64,000 nt of DNA, from NCBI GenBank assembly GCA_963709875.1, contig CAVPYB010000014.1, forward strand, positions 310,001-374,000, given 5' to 3'. Positions 14,888 to 23,488 of the stretch are shown here, in pieces. The notes under the pieces are model-generated. The model did no database searches and was not told the origin of the DNA. It saw only the letters and a list, made by a program, of their open reading frames with translations. The DNA is from JAQBDA01 sp963709875 (GTDB lineage Bacteria > Chloroflexota > Anaerolineae > Anaerolineales > UBA4823). The position numbers and the translations under genes are program-made. Position 1 is the stretch's first letter; each line of letters starts with the position of its first letter.

Positions 14888-14930
14888 GATAGCTGGCTGA
14901 TCGCAGCAAGCATGCATGAGATAAGCTGAG

Positions 14931-14957
14931 GGAGGACAATTTACCAAATTGTCCTCC
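14931..14957 (+). repeat. perfect 12-bp hairpin between the VOC gene and tag
   Basis: GGAGGACAATTT (14931-14942) and AAATTGTCCTCC (14946-14957) form a perfect stem with a three-base loop. No T-run follows (AGTTCTATTT), so it is not a classical terminator. Its CCTCC end could also pair with the GGAGG ribosome-binding site of tag at 14968-14972. Confidence 0.7.
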
Positions 14958-14977
14958 AGTTCTATTTGGAGGATCCG

Positions 14978-15544
14978 ATGTTAAAACGCTGTGAATGGGC
15001 TGGCAGCGACCCGCAATATACTGCCTACCATGACCTTGAGTGGGGTGTCCCCGTGCATGACGATCGCACATTGTTCGAATTCCTGATCTTAGAGGGTGCG
15101 CAGGCGGGACTGAGCTGGTCGACCATTTTAAATAAACGAAACGGCTACCGGCAAGCGTTCGACAATTTTGATCCTGTCGTAGTATCAGGATACGATCAAA
15201 AGAACATCGAAGCGCTGCTCCAAAACCCGGGTATCGTCCGCAACCGGCTGAAAGTCGCATCGGCGGTCACCAATGCACAGGCCTTCCTTTCCGTGCAAGC
15301 AGAGTTCGGCAGCTTCGACCGCTACATCTGGGGGTTCGTTGGCGGGGAGACTATCCACAATGCCTGGAAGTCCCTCTCCGAGATCCCTGCCAATACCCCC
15401 CAATCAGATGCGATGAGCAAAGACCTAAAGCAGCGTGGTCTTAAATTCGTCGGGACGACGATCTGCTACGCCTTCATGCAGGCAGTGGGCATGGTCAACG
15501 ACCATACCATCGATTGCTACCGCTACCAGGAACTGCGCTCCTGA
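14978..15544 (+). CDS. tag: DNA-3-methyladenine glycosylase I
   Basis: Removes 3-methyladenine from alkylated DNA. The protein has 188 residues, the usual length. It begins MLKRCEW, then has YTAYHDLEWGVP, the substrate pocket segment EGAQAGLSW, a GIVRNRLK helix-hairpin-helix region, and LKFVGTTICYAFMQAVGMVNDH near the C-terminus, closely matching E. coli Tag. GGAGG lies five bases before the ATG at 14978. It completes a probable alkylation-damage unit with the ATL and VOC genes. Confidence 0.95.
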   Translation: MLKRCEWAGSDPQYTAYHDLEWGVPVHDDRTLFEFLILEGAQAGLSWSTILNKRNGYRQAFDNFDPVVVSGYDQKNIEALLQNPGIVRNRLKVASAVTNAQAFLSVQAEFGSFDRYIWGFVGGETIHNAWKSLSEIPANTPQSDAMSKDLKQRGLKFVGTTICYAFMQAVGMVNDHTIDCYRYQELRS

Positions 15545-15593
15545 CCGGCAGGTTTCCCCCATATTGAAAAATCCTCCCTATGATAGAATCACC

Positions 15594-15622
15594 GAGAGCC
15601 GGGTACGCCGCCCCCGGCTCTC
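15594..15622 (+). terminator. GC-rich hairpin downstream of tag
   Basis: GAGAGCCGGG (15594-15603) and CCCGGCTCTC (15613-15622) form a perfect 10-bp stem with a nine-base loop about 50 bases after the tag stop. It is followed by TCTAAGGAGG rather than a T-run, so it may terminate weakly or mark an RNA end. Confidence 0.55.
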
Positions 15623-15691
15623 TCTAAGGAGGAGAAGAAGAGAAATCGCCCTTCGATTGTTATCTTATCAAAGGTGGCGTCAAATTGCTTG

Positions 15692-15713
15692 ACGATTGCC
15701 CTACGATTGCCCT
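15692..15713 (+). repeat. tandem 11-bp repeat upstream of the ABC transporter operon
   Basis: ACGATTGCCCT occurs twice in direct succession and is followed by a third ACG. It lies right after TTGACG at 15689-15694 and before TACGCT, which could be a -35/-10 pair with an 18-base spacer. The repeat would then occupy the promoter spacer. The rest of 15545-15753 holds the hairpin at 15594-15622 and no gene. Confidence 0.6.
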
Positions 15714-15753
15714 ACGCTGTACCAACAATTTTGTAGGTTGCTGAAGGATTACT

Positions 15754-16773
15754 ATGGATTTTGCAATTCAAACTGAGCGTCTGGGTCGGATATACAAGAT
15801 AAGAGGCGGCAAGAAGACCGAGCCCAAAGAGCTGATCGCGCTGAAAAATGTCGACTTGCAGGTGCGGAAAGGCGAGCTGTTCGGGCTGCTCGGACCGAAT
15901 GGTGCCGGCAAGACGACCTTGATAAAGATCCTGACCACCCTGTTGGGACCCTCTTCCGGCTGGGCAAAGGTTGCTGGCTACGATGTCACAAAGGATGCCA
16001 GCAAGATCCGCCCGCGCATCAACATGGTATCCGGTGGCGAGTCTTCGGGCTATGGGCTGCTTACCGTGCGAGAGAACCTGTGGATGTTCGCCCAGTTCTA
16101 TGGGATCACCTCCGGAGTTGCCAACAAACGCATCAAAGATCTCCTCGAGGTGGTTGGTCTTGCCGACCGCATGAATACCAAGTCCTCGGACCTGTCAACC
16201 GGTCTGCGCCAGAAGATGAATATCGTGCGCGGCTTCCTGACCGATCCCGAGGTCCTCTTCCTGGACGAACCCACCCTGGGGCTGGATGTCGGCGCCTCGC
16301 GGGAGGTGCGCAACTTCGTGCGCAAGTGGATCGACGAGGATCGCCAGCGCACCCTGCTGCTGACCACGCATTATATGATGGAAGCCGATGAGCTGTGCGA
16401 CCGGGTGGCGATTATCAACCAGGGTAAGGTGCTGGCATGTGATTCCCCCGCGGCATTGAAAACGCGCCTGCAGCAAGACGTAATATTTCGCTTGGAAGTC
16501 AGCCCTCTGGATGGTCTGGCAGTCGAGCAGTTCGAACGGCTTTCAGGAGTTCGTAAGGTGATTCACAGGCCTCAAGATGGCTACTCAGCCTTGGAAATGA
16601 TCCTTCAGAAAGACGATGTTCTCTCTTCGGTGATCAACCTGTTGACCTCCGCCGACAAGCATATCCTTAATCTGAACAAACGCGAACCTACGCTTGAGGA
16701 CGTGTTCGTAGCCCTGGTAGGGACCAGCATGGAAGAAGTCGAGCGCGCCAGTGTTCAGGAGGTCGAGGCTTGA
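15754..16773 (+). CDS. ABC-2 type transporter, ATP-binding protein
   Basis: A 339-residue ATPase that would power the two permeases encoded next. Walker A is GPNGAGKTT, the signature is LSTGLRQKM in place of LSGGQ, Walker B is VLFLDEPTLGLD and the switch His is in LLLTTHYMMEA. The C-terminal third (residues 230-339) is the accessory domain found in drug and polysaccharide exporters of the DrrA type. Its stop overlaps the TTG start of the first permease. The substrate is unknown. Confidence 0.93.
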   Translation: MDFAIQTERLGRIYKIRGGKKTEPKELIALKNVDLQVRKGELFGLLGPNGAGKTTLIKILTTLLGPSSGWAKVAGYDVTKDASKIRPRINMVSGGESSGYGLLTVRENLWMFAQFYGITSGVANKRIKDLLEVVGLADRMNTKSSDLSTGLRQKMNIVRGFLTDPEVLFLDEPTLGLDVGASREVRNFVRKWIDEDRQRTLLLTTHYMMEADELCDRVAIINQGKVLACDSPAALKTRLQQDVIFRLEVSPLDGLAVEQFERLSGVRKVIHRPQDGYSALEMILQKDDVLSSVINLLTSADKHILNLNKREPTLEDVFVALVGTSMEEVERASVQEVEA

Positions 16774-17642
16774 GCCGGATAACCCCAGGGGTCGTAACCC
16801 CGATCGTCCACCGGCACTTCAGGAAGAACCACGGCTGGCAGCTCTTCCTCCAGACGGTGATCGGTCGCTCGTATCCGCGAGTGATCGGTGCACAGCGCGA
16901 GAAATCCTGGATGTTCTTCGAGATCTTCCTGCCGCTGATGGCTGTCTCTGCGTATGTCTTCGTCTACCGGGCGATCGGGGCGCCGGAGGAATACGTCGGC
17001 TTCGTGGTGATTGGCGGCGCGATGACCGCTTTCTGGATGAACGTGCTGTGGAGCATGTCCAGCCAGCTCTATTGGGAGAAAGAGCAGGGCAACCTGGCGC
17101 TGTACATCATGGCGCCCAGCTCGATGATTGCTATCTTGCTCGGCATGGCAGTGGGCGGCCTGGCGATGACCGGATTGCGGGCGATTGTCATCGTCGTTGT
17201 AGGCAGCTGGATATTCGATGTGCAGTACCAGGTGGCTAATTATTTTCAGCTGTTCGCCGTCTTCATGCTGGCGATGGTGGCTCTATATGGGATGGGTATG
17301 ATGTCGGCATCGCTGTTCCTGCTGCTCAGCCGTGAAGCCTGGCATCTCTCCAATCTGGCCCAGGAACCGATCTACCTGGTCTCCGGTTTCTATTTTCCGA
17401 TCAAGAACCTCGGTTTCTGGCTGGCAGCCGGCGCCTCGATTATCCCGCTTACTCTGGGGCTGGATGCCATGCGCCAGCTGGTCTTCCCAGCGGGTGAGAC
17501 GTACGGATTCCTGACCGTTGAGGTTGAGATTGCCATCCTGGTGATAATGAGCATTGTATTCCTGTTCGGGGCGCGCTGGCTGCTGGCATATGTAGAAGGT
17601 CTGGCGATCAATGAAGGCCGCCTGACGGAGAGCCGCAGATAG
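16770..17642 (+). CDS. ABC-2 type transporter permease
   Basis: A 290-residue membrane protein with about six hydrophobic segments and the typical ABC-2 features: an amphipathic N-terminus, EIFLPLMAVSAYVFVYRAIG, and YLVSGFYFPIKNLGFWLA before the last helices. It starts at a TTG that overlaps the stop of the ATPase gene as TTGA, with AGGAGGT seven bases upstream. It pairs with a second permease to form a heterodimeric exporter. Confidence 0.87.
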   Translation: MSRITPGVVTPIVHRHFRKNHGWQLFLQTVIGRSYPRVIGAQREKSWMFFEIFLPLMAVSAYVFVYRAIGAPEEYVGFVVIGGAMTAFWMNVLWSMSSQLYWEKEQGNLALYIMAPSSMIAILLGMAVGGLAMTGLRAIVIVVVGSWIFDVQYQVANYFQLFAVFMLAMVALYGMGMMSASLFLLLSREAWHLSNLAQEPIYLVSGFYFPIKNLGFWLAAGASIIPLTLGLDAMRQLVFPAGETYGFLTVEVEIAILVIMSIVFLFGARWLLAYVEGLAINEGRLTESRR

Positions 17643-17693
17643 GCGGACAGGATCATGCATAATTACTGGCCGTCGATGAAAAGGCACTGAGGC

Positions 17694-18578
17694 ATGTCTG
17701 CCATTAGAAGAGACCTCCCCACGAGTAAGATAGCCAGCATGCTGCGCTCTTTCCGCCTGGCTGCCTGGTTGGGCTGGCAGATCGAGTCGAACTGGGCCGA
17801 TCCTTTCCTGTTCGCAGTCTACTCCCTGGTGAAGCCGATCTCTGCTGCGGCGATCCTGGTGGTTATGTACAGCGTCATCACCGGCGGTGACTTCGAATCG
17901 CCTGTTTTCCCTTACATCTACCTGGGCAATGCGTTCTATATCTACGTCGGACAGGTGATGACGGGTATCTCCTGGGCTGTAGTCGACGACCGCGAGCATT
18001 ATAAGACCCTGAAATATATCTACGTTGCACCGATCCATTTCCCCACCTATCTGCTTGGTCGCGGTGTGGCGCGCTTCATTATCGCCTCGTTCTCCGTGCT
18101 GGTAGTTCTCCTGTTCGGCGTGCTGTTCCTCAGTTTGGAGATCGACATCGGGTTGGTGAACTGGCCGCTGTTCGTTGCCAGCCTGCTGGTGGGAGTGAAC
18201 ATGCTGGCGCTGCTGGGGTTGATCCTGGCGAGCGTCATGCTGCTCCTGGCGCACCACATGTGGGGCCTGGGGGAAGCCGTCGCCGGGGCGCTGTACCTGT
18301 TCAGTGGGGCTATCTTCCCCCTGGAAGTGCTGCCCCCGTTCTTGCGCTGGATCGGTTATCTGCTGCCGGTGACTTACTGGCTGGAGCTGCTGCGCCGCTC
18401 GTTGATCGGCTCGGTGGCAGAAGCCTTCCCGACCCTTTCATCATTCAGCGACCAGCAGCTTTTCGCCATCCTGCTGGGGATGACGGTGGTCTACGGGCTG
18501 GCAGCCATCATCGTCTACCGCCTGTGTGACAACGCGGCGCGCGAGCGCGGGCTGATCGATGTGGTGACGAATTATTGA
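17694..18578 (+). CDS. ABC-2 type transporter permease
   Basis: A 294-residue membrane protein with six predicted helices and the segment LFSGAIFPLEVLPPFLRWI, which matches the re-entrant region of ABC-2 permeases. It lies 51 bases after the first permease on the same strand. Two different permeases with one ATPase suggest a heterodimeric channel. The transported compound cannot be inferred from the neighbours. Confidence 0.87.
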   Translation: MSAIRRDLPTSKIASMLRSFRLAAWLGWQIESNWADPFLFAVYSLVKPISAAAILVVMYSVITGGDFESPVFPYIYLGNAFYIYVGQVMTGISWAVVDDREHYKTLKYIYVAPIHFPTYLLGRGVARFIIASFSVLVVLLFGVLFLSLEIDIGLVNWPLFVASLLVGVNMLALLGLILASVMLLLAHHMWGLGEAVAGALYLFSGAIFPLEVLPPFLRWIGYLLPVTYWLELLRRSLIGSVAEAFPTLSSFSDQQLFAILLGMTVVYGLAAIIVYRLCDNAARERGLIDVVTNY

Positions 18579-18623
18579 TGGTATGTGAATAGAGAAAAGT
18601 CGATTAGAGATTGGTAGACCACC

Positions 18624-18655
18624 ATGCGTCATTACGAGCGAAGCGAAGCAATCTC
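18624..18655 (+). repeat. single copy of a widespread GAGCGAAGCGAAGCAATCT repeat
   Basis: The stretch GTCATTACGAGCGAAGCGAA followed by GCAATCTC is a dispersed repeat seen between genes of many bacteria (recognised from memory). Its reverse translation gives the common spurious LRFARNDA peptide. Only one copy was noticed in this window. It lies in the spacer between the ABC permease and ogt genes. Confidence 0.6.
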
Positions 18656-18692
18656 AGACGTGAAACGAGAGTAGTGATTGGAGAGTGGTGGC

Positions 18693-19217
18693 ATGATCGG
18701 ATCTGATGATAGAACAGCCTGGATTGGGGGGGTGAAGGGGACGCCAGTGGGCGAGCTGTGGGCTGCGATTTCGGCACAGGGATTGGTGGCGGTGGATTTC
18801 CCGGCAACCAGGGGTACGATTACTCAAACTATTCAGCGCATGGGTTTCCAGCAGGTGCTTCACGATCCTGCCGTGATCCATCCAACCCTGGCGCAGATCG
18901 TTGAATACCTGGACGGCCGGCGGCGGACTTTCGAGCTGCCCATCGACTGGACTGTGATTGCGCCGTTCCAGGGGCAGGCTCTGCGGGAGACCTTCGCCAT
19001 CCCCTACGGGCAGACCGCAACCTACGCAGAGATTGCGGGTCGGATCGGCAGGCCGCGCGCCGCGCGGGCTGTGGGACGTGCCCAGGCGACCAACCCAATG
19101 CCGCTGGTCATCCCCTGCCATCGGGTGCTGGGCACGGACGGGAAGCTGCACGGCTACGGCGCAGGCGAGGGGCTGGAGACCAAAGCGTGGCTGTTGAGCT
19201 TGGAGGGGGGGAGGTAA
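18693..19217 (+). CDS. ogt: methylated-DNA-[protein]-cysteine S-methyltransferase
   Basis: Repairs O6-alkylguanine by transfer to its own cysteine. The 174-residue protein has the N-terminal alpha/beta domain and the DNA-binding domain with IPYGQTATYAEIA and RAVGRAQATNPMPLVIPCHRV; the acceptor is C142. GGAGAG precedes the ATG at 18693; an in-frame TTG at 18678 is less likely. It is the catalytic counterpart of the Cys-less ATL protein encoded at 13414-13830. No LexA-type box was seen in front of it. Confidence 0.94.
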   Translation: MIGSDDRTAWIGGVKGTPVGELWAAISAQGLVAVDFPATRGTITQTIQRMGFQQVLHDPAVIHPTLAQIVEYLDGRRRTFELPIDWTVIAPFQGQALRETFAIPYGQTATYAEIAGRIGRPRAARAVGRAQATNPMPLVIPCHRVLGTDGKLHGYGAGEGLETKAWLLSLEGGR

Positions 19218-19471
19218 TATTCCACGCCGTATGGCAGGCGACGAGGTTGTCTTTGCCAGCTTCGACATCAGCCTGTTGAAAGCCGCCTTGCGTGAAGGTC
19301 TGCAGGTATGGCCAGAAGACCTCCAGTGAGTTCTCTGTCTTCTTTCGCGTGCAGCGATCGATATCCTGCGATTTAATTTTCCAAGCTATCATTGGTGGGC
19401 TATAATTCTATTAAAACTCGGCGTTCTCCGCGCACTCCGCGGTTCAAATAAACCAGTTCATAGGAGGCAGA
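19218..19471 (+). other. intergenic region upstream of tpl
   Basis: These 254 bases hold no recognisable gene. A 32-codon frame at 19229-19327 has no ribosome-binding site and no recognised family. TATAAT at about 19401 could be a -10 element for the downstream gene, but a good -35 is not seen. AGGAGG lies six bases before the tpl ATG. Confidence 0.5.
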
Positions 19472-20905
19472 ATGGCTCGTGATTCAGATCGTGAACCCAT
19501 CCCCCAGACCATGGGACAGCAGTTCGGCCGCCGCTCCTGGGCGGAACCCTGGAAGATCAAAATGGTGGAGCCTATCCGCCTGCTGAACCGGGAGCAGCGC
19601 CAGGCGGCAAACCAGGAAGCCGGCTATAATACCTTCCTGCTGCGCTCGGATGAAGTCTATATCGACCTGCTCACCGACAGCGGCACCAGCGCCATGAGCG
19701 ACCGCCAGTGGGCCGGCATTATGCTGGGGGATGAGGCCTACGCCGGCAGCCGCAATTTCTACCACCTGGAAGAGGCTGTCCAGACCTATTACGGCTATAA
19801 ATACGTCGTGCCCACCCACCAGGGGCGCGGCGCGGAACACCTGATCAGCAAAGCCTCGATAAAACAAGGCGACTTCATCCCCGGCAATATGTACTTCACC
19901 ACCACCCGCCTGCACCAGGAGCTTGCCGGTGGCACTTTTGTGGATGTGATCATCGACCAGGCGCACGATCCAACCAGCCTGCACCCCTTCAAGGGCGATG
20001 TCGATCTGGATAAGCTCCAGGCGCTGATCGACAAGGTTGGCGCAGAGCGAGTGCCTTATGTCAGCCTGGCGGGCACGGTCAATATGGCCGGCGGGCAGCC
20101 GGTGAGCATGGCAAACCTGCGCGCCCTGCGCGCGCTATGCGACCGCTACGGGATCAAGATCTACCTGGATGCCACCCGCATGGCCGAGAACTCTCTGTTC
20201 ATCAAGGAGCTTGAGGAAGGCTATTCCGGCAAGTCCATCGCCGCCATCCTCAAAGAGTTTTGCAGCTACACGGACGGCGCCTGGATGAGCGCCAAGAAGG
20301 ACAGCCTGGTCAACATCGGCGGTTGGCTGGCGGTCAACGACGAAGAGGTCTTCGACACTGCCCGCAACCTGGTGGTGGTCTATGAAGGGCTGCACACCTA
20401 CGGTGGTATGTCGGGCAGGGATATGGAAGCCCTGGCGATCGGCATCGGCGAGTCGGTAGAAGAGGACCACATCCGCTCGCGCATCGGGCAGGTGCAGTAC
20501 CTGGGTGACCTGCTGCTGAGCTGGAGCATCCCCATCATCCAGCCAGTGGGCGGGCACGCTATCTTCCTGGATGCCAAACGCTTCTACCCGCATATCCCGC
20601 AGGACCAGTTCCCGGCACAGCGGTTGGCTGCCGAGCTGTACCTGGACTCGGGCATCCGCGCCATGGAGCGCGGCATCGTCAGCGCTGGGCGCGACCCGCA
20701 GACCGGCGACCACCGCTATCCGGCGCTAGAGATGGTGCGTCTGACCATCCCGCGCCGGGTATACACCCAGGCGCATATGGATGTCACTGCAGAAGCGGTT
20801 AAGACGGTCTACGATGCCAGGGAGAGAATGCGTGGCCTGAAGATGGTATACGAGCCCAAATATCTACGCTTCTTCCAGGCCAGGTTCGAGCCGCTGGAGG
20901 GGTGA
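19472..20905 (+). CDS. tpl: tyrosine phenol-lyase (beta-tyrosinase)
   Basis: A PLP enzyme that cleaves tyrosine to phenol, pyruvate and ammonia (reversible). 477 residues against 456 in the Citrobacter enzyme, with about 19 extra at the N-terminus. The tryptophanase/TPL fold is clear: LTDSGTSAMSDRQWAG, PTHQGRGAE and SAKKD, with K276 as the PLP lysine. The residues that separate TPL from tryptophanase point to TPL: M398 and R400 in AMERG match Met379/Arg381, F142-T143 match Phe123-Thr124, and RFF at 466-468 replaces the RHF of tryptophanase. All are offset by 19, which supports the alignment. It may degrade or synthesise tyrosine. Confidence 0.88.
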   Translation: MARDSDREPIPQTMGQQFGRRSWAEPWKIKMVEPIRLLNREQRQAANQEAGYNTFLLRSDEVYIDLLTDSGTSAMSDRQWAGIMLGDEAYAGSRNFYHLEEAVQTYYGYKYVVPTHQGRGAEHLISKASIKQGDFIPGNMYFTTTRLHQELAGGTFVDVIIDQAHDPTSLHPFKGDVDLDKLQALIDKVGAERVPYVSLAGTVNMAGGQPVSMANLRALRALCDRYGIKIYLDATRMAENSLFIKELEEGYSGKSIAAILKEFCSYTDGAWMSAKKDSLVNIGGWLAVNDEEVFDTARNLVVVYEGLHTYGGMSGRDMEALAIGIGESVEEDHIRSRIGQVQYLGDLLLSWSIPIIQPVGGHAIFLDAKRFYPHIPQDQFPAQRLAAELYLDSGIRAMERGIVSAGRDPQTGDHRYPALEMVRLTIPRRVYTQAHMDVTAEAVKTVYDARERMRGLKMVYEPKYLRFFQARFEPLEG

Positions 20906-20980
20906 TCCCGGCGGTACGCAATTAATCCGACCGGTGGCGAGCGCAGCAAACCGCCGCCGGTCCCCCCTTAAGGCTGCAAG

Positions 20981-21851
20981 TTGAAAACAAAAGACTGGCT
21001 GGCTTTCATCCTTCTTGGTACGGTCTGGGGCTCGTCTTTCCTGTGGATCAAGATCGCCGTTCAGGAGATTGGCCCGATCCTGCTGGTTGCGCTGCGCCTG
21101 CTGTTCGGCATCCTTGCGCTGCTGGTCGTGGCTGCCTACAGTCGCCCGAGTTGGCCGCGCCAGCGGCGGGTGTGGATCAACCTGGCAATCCTGGGACTGA
21201 TCAACAATGCTCTGCCCTACGCGCTGATCTCGTGGGGCGAGCAGTACATCGAACTCGGGGGTGGCTGCCGTGCTGAACAGCACCACGCCGCTCTTCACTA
21301 TGATCGTCGCACACCGTTTCCTGACCGATGACCGAATGACCCGCCAACGAGTGCTCTCCTTGCTGGTTGGCTTCGCTGGTATCGTTATGCTGTTCAGCCG
21401 GGACCTGTTCTCTAGTCCCAGCGGCAGCCTGTTGGGGCAGGCCGCGGTCCTATTGGCTTCGCTCTCGTATGCCTTCGCCTCGGTATTTGCGCGCCGCACG
21501 ACCAAAGAGCTCAGCCTGGTGATACGGGCGCTGGTGCCGCTGCTGGGCGCAGACCTGCTGATGTGGGCGCTGGTTCCCGTCTTCGAGTCGCCGGTCACAT
21601 TCCCCCAGCTGCCGCTGACCTGGTTCTCGCTCGTGTGGCTGGGGGTGCTGGGCGTGGCGGCAGCCTTCCTGCTGTATTTCTACCTGCTGCATTCGGTTGG
21701 CCCCACCCGCACGGTACTGGTGACGTATATCTTCCCGCTGGTGGGCGTGGCGCTTGGGGTGATCTTCCTGAATGAGAGGCTGGACTGGCAGCTGCTGGCG
21801 GGCACCGCTCTGATCATTGCCAGCGTGGTGATGGTGAACACACGTAGTTGA
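20981..21851 (+). CDS. EamA/DMT family permease, frameshifted
   Basis: A ten-helix metabolite exporter of about 290 residues. The first half reads LLGTVWGSSFLWIKIAV and ALISWGEQYIE; the second half continues AAVLNSTTPLFTMIVAH and, near the end, YIFPLVGVALGVIFLNERLDW, both classic EamA patterns. The frame breaks in the run GGGGG at 21257-21261; removing one G restores a continuous protein, so a homopolymer sequencing error is likely. The start is probably TTG at 20981. It follows tpl by 75 bases and may move amino acids. Confidence 0.85.
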
Positions 21852-21866
21852 GTTTGGGAGGGGTAA

Positions 21867-23486
21867 ATGTCTGATAAGACTGCGCGAGGGGATCTCGGGC
21901 ATGATGGGGAAGGAGTGATCCTGGCGATCGACCTGGGCACTTCTGGGCCTAAAGTCGGGCTGGTCGATATGAGCGGGCGGGTGATCGGGAGCGAGTTCGA
22001 GCCTACCACGCTGCACCTACTGCCGGATGGAGGCGCGGAACAAGACCCGCACGACTGGTGGCGGGCTATCGTCAGCGCCGTAAGGCGGCTTTTGGACAGG
22101 CGGCTGGTACCTATGGAAGAGATCGCTGCCATAGGCTGCACCGGGCAGTGGTCGGGGACGGTGGCGGTCGGGAGCGATGGACGCCCGCTGATGAACGCCA
22201 TCATCTGGATGGATACGCGCGGCGCAGGGGCTGTGCGCCGCCTGGGGCAGGGTCCGCTCAAGGTAGCGGGGATTTCTCTTAGCAAGCTGCTGACCTGGGT
22301 GCGCCTGACCGGAGGCATGCCCACAGGCGCCGGTAAAGACCCCATCGCTCATATCCTCTACATCAAAGAGAAACATCCGCAAATCTACCAGGAGACGTAC
22401 AATTTCCTGGAGCCGATCGATTACCTTGGATTGAAGCTGACCGGCAGATATGCTGCCTCTTTCGATTCGATCATTCTGCACTGGCTGACCGATAACCGCG
22501 ACGTGGTGCGCATCTCCTACGATGACCGGCTGCTGGGGATGTCCGGGGTAGAACGCAGCAAGCTGCCTGACCTGCTGCCACCGGTGGGCGTGCTGGGCGG
22601 GTTGAATTCCGAAGCCGCCGCGGAGCTGGCTCTGGCTGAGGGTCTGCCGGTGGTGATCGGCGCCCCGGACGTGCATACCGCGGCGATCGGCGCTGGTGCA
22701 ATCGAAGATTACCAGGCGCACCTGTATATCGGCACCTCCTCCTGGATGGTCTGCCACCTTCCGGTCAAGAAGACGGATGTTTTCCTGGGGCTGGCTTCGC
22801 TGCCTGCTGCTATCCCGGGCCGGTATCTGGTGGTGGCCGAGCAGGAGAGCGCCGGCGCCTGCCTGAGCTACCTGCGCGACCAGGTCTTCTTCCCGCAGGA
22901 TGAGCTCTCTCAGGGAGGTGCGCCGGAGGACATCTACGAGGTCTTCGACCGCATCGTCGCCGGGGTGCCGGCCGGCAGCCAGCGGCTGATCTTCACCCCC
23001 TGGCTGTACGGCGAGCGGGCGCCGGTTGAGGACCCGCACGTGCGCGGCGGATTCTTCAACCAGAGCCTGAACACCAGCCGTTCTCACATGCTGCGAGCGG
23101 TTTATGAGGGCGTGGCTTATAACAGCCGCTGGCTGCTGGAGAGCATGGAGAAATTCACCGGACGGCGGATGGACCCGATCCGCATGGTCGGCGGAGGGGC
23201 GCGCTCGGCAATCTGGTGCCAGATCTGCGCCGACGTGCTCGACCGCAGCGTGCTGCAGGTTAAGGATCCTCTCCAGGCAAACCTGGTAGGGGTCTCTTTC
23301 TTGGCACGGTTGGCGCTTGGACAGATGGCGGTCGGGGACATCCCGGACCGCGTACAGGTCGAGAACACCTACCAGCCAACGCCGGATAATAGGGCGGTCT
23401 ACGACGAGCTGTTTGCGGAATACCTGCAGCTCTACAAGCGCCTCAGACCGATCTACGCCCGCCTGAACCGTCACGGAAGGGAATAG
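21867..23486 (+). CDS. FGGY-family carbohydrate kinase (xylulokinase-like)
   Basis: A 539-residue sugar kinase. The phosphate-1 motif AIDLGTSGPKVGLVD starts the first ASKHA domain, TGQWSGTVAV follows, IGAPDVHTAAIG and YIGTSSWMVCHL lie mid-protein, and RMVGGGARSAIWCQICADVL is the FGGY C-terminal signature. D-xylulose or a related polyol is the likely substrate class, but FGGY specificity is not safe to read by eye. It is followed after two bases by the sphingosine-1-phosphate-lyase-like gene, so the two are co-transcribed. Confidence 0.9.
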   Translation: MSDKTARGDLGHDGEGVILAIDLGTSGPKVGLVDMSGRVIGSEFEPTTLHLLPDGGAEQDPHDWWRAIVSAVRRLLDRRLVPMEEIAAIGCTGQWSGTVAVGSDGRPLMNAIIWMDTRGAGAVRRLGQGPLKVAGISLSKLLTWVRLTGGMPTGAGKDPIAHILYIKEKHPQIYQETYNFLEPIDYLGLKLTGRYAASFDSIILHWLTDNRDVVRISYDDRLLGMSGVERSKLPDLLPPVGVLGGLNSEAAAELALAEGLPVVIGAPDVHTAAIGAGAIEDYQAHLYIGTSSWMVCHLPVKKTDVFLGLASLPAAIPGRYLVVAEQESAGACLSYLRDQVFFPQDELSQGGAPEDIYEVFDRIVAGVPAGSQRLIFTPWLYGERAPVEDPHVRGGFFNQSLNTSRSHMLRAVYEGVAYNSRWLLESMEKFTGRRMDPIRMVGGGARSAIWCQICADVLDRSVLQVKDPLQANLVGVSFLARLALGQMAVGDIPDRVQVENTYQPTPDNRAVYDELFAEYLQLYKRLRPIYARLNRHGRE

Positions 23487-23488
23487 CA

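Noticed and set aside
18604..18807. Minus-strand frame containing LRFARNDA
   Set aside because: This peptide comes from a widespread non-coding repeat and overlaps ogt on the other strand.
19229..19327. 32-codon frame upstream of tpl
   Set aside because: No ribosome-binding site, no family match and no Tyr-rich content, so I do not treat it as a leader peptide.
22017..23474. A 485-codon open frame on the minus strand opposite the FGGY kinase gene
   Set aside because: It is the antisense of a well-conserved kinase, has no recognisable motif and no ribosome-binding site. High GC makes such long shadow frames common here.
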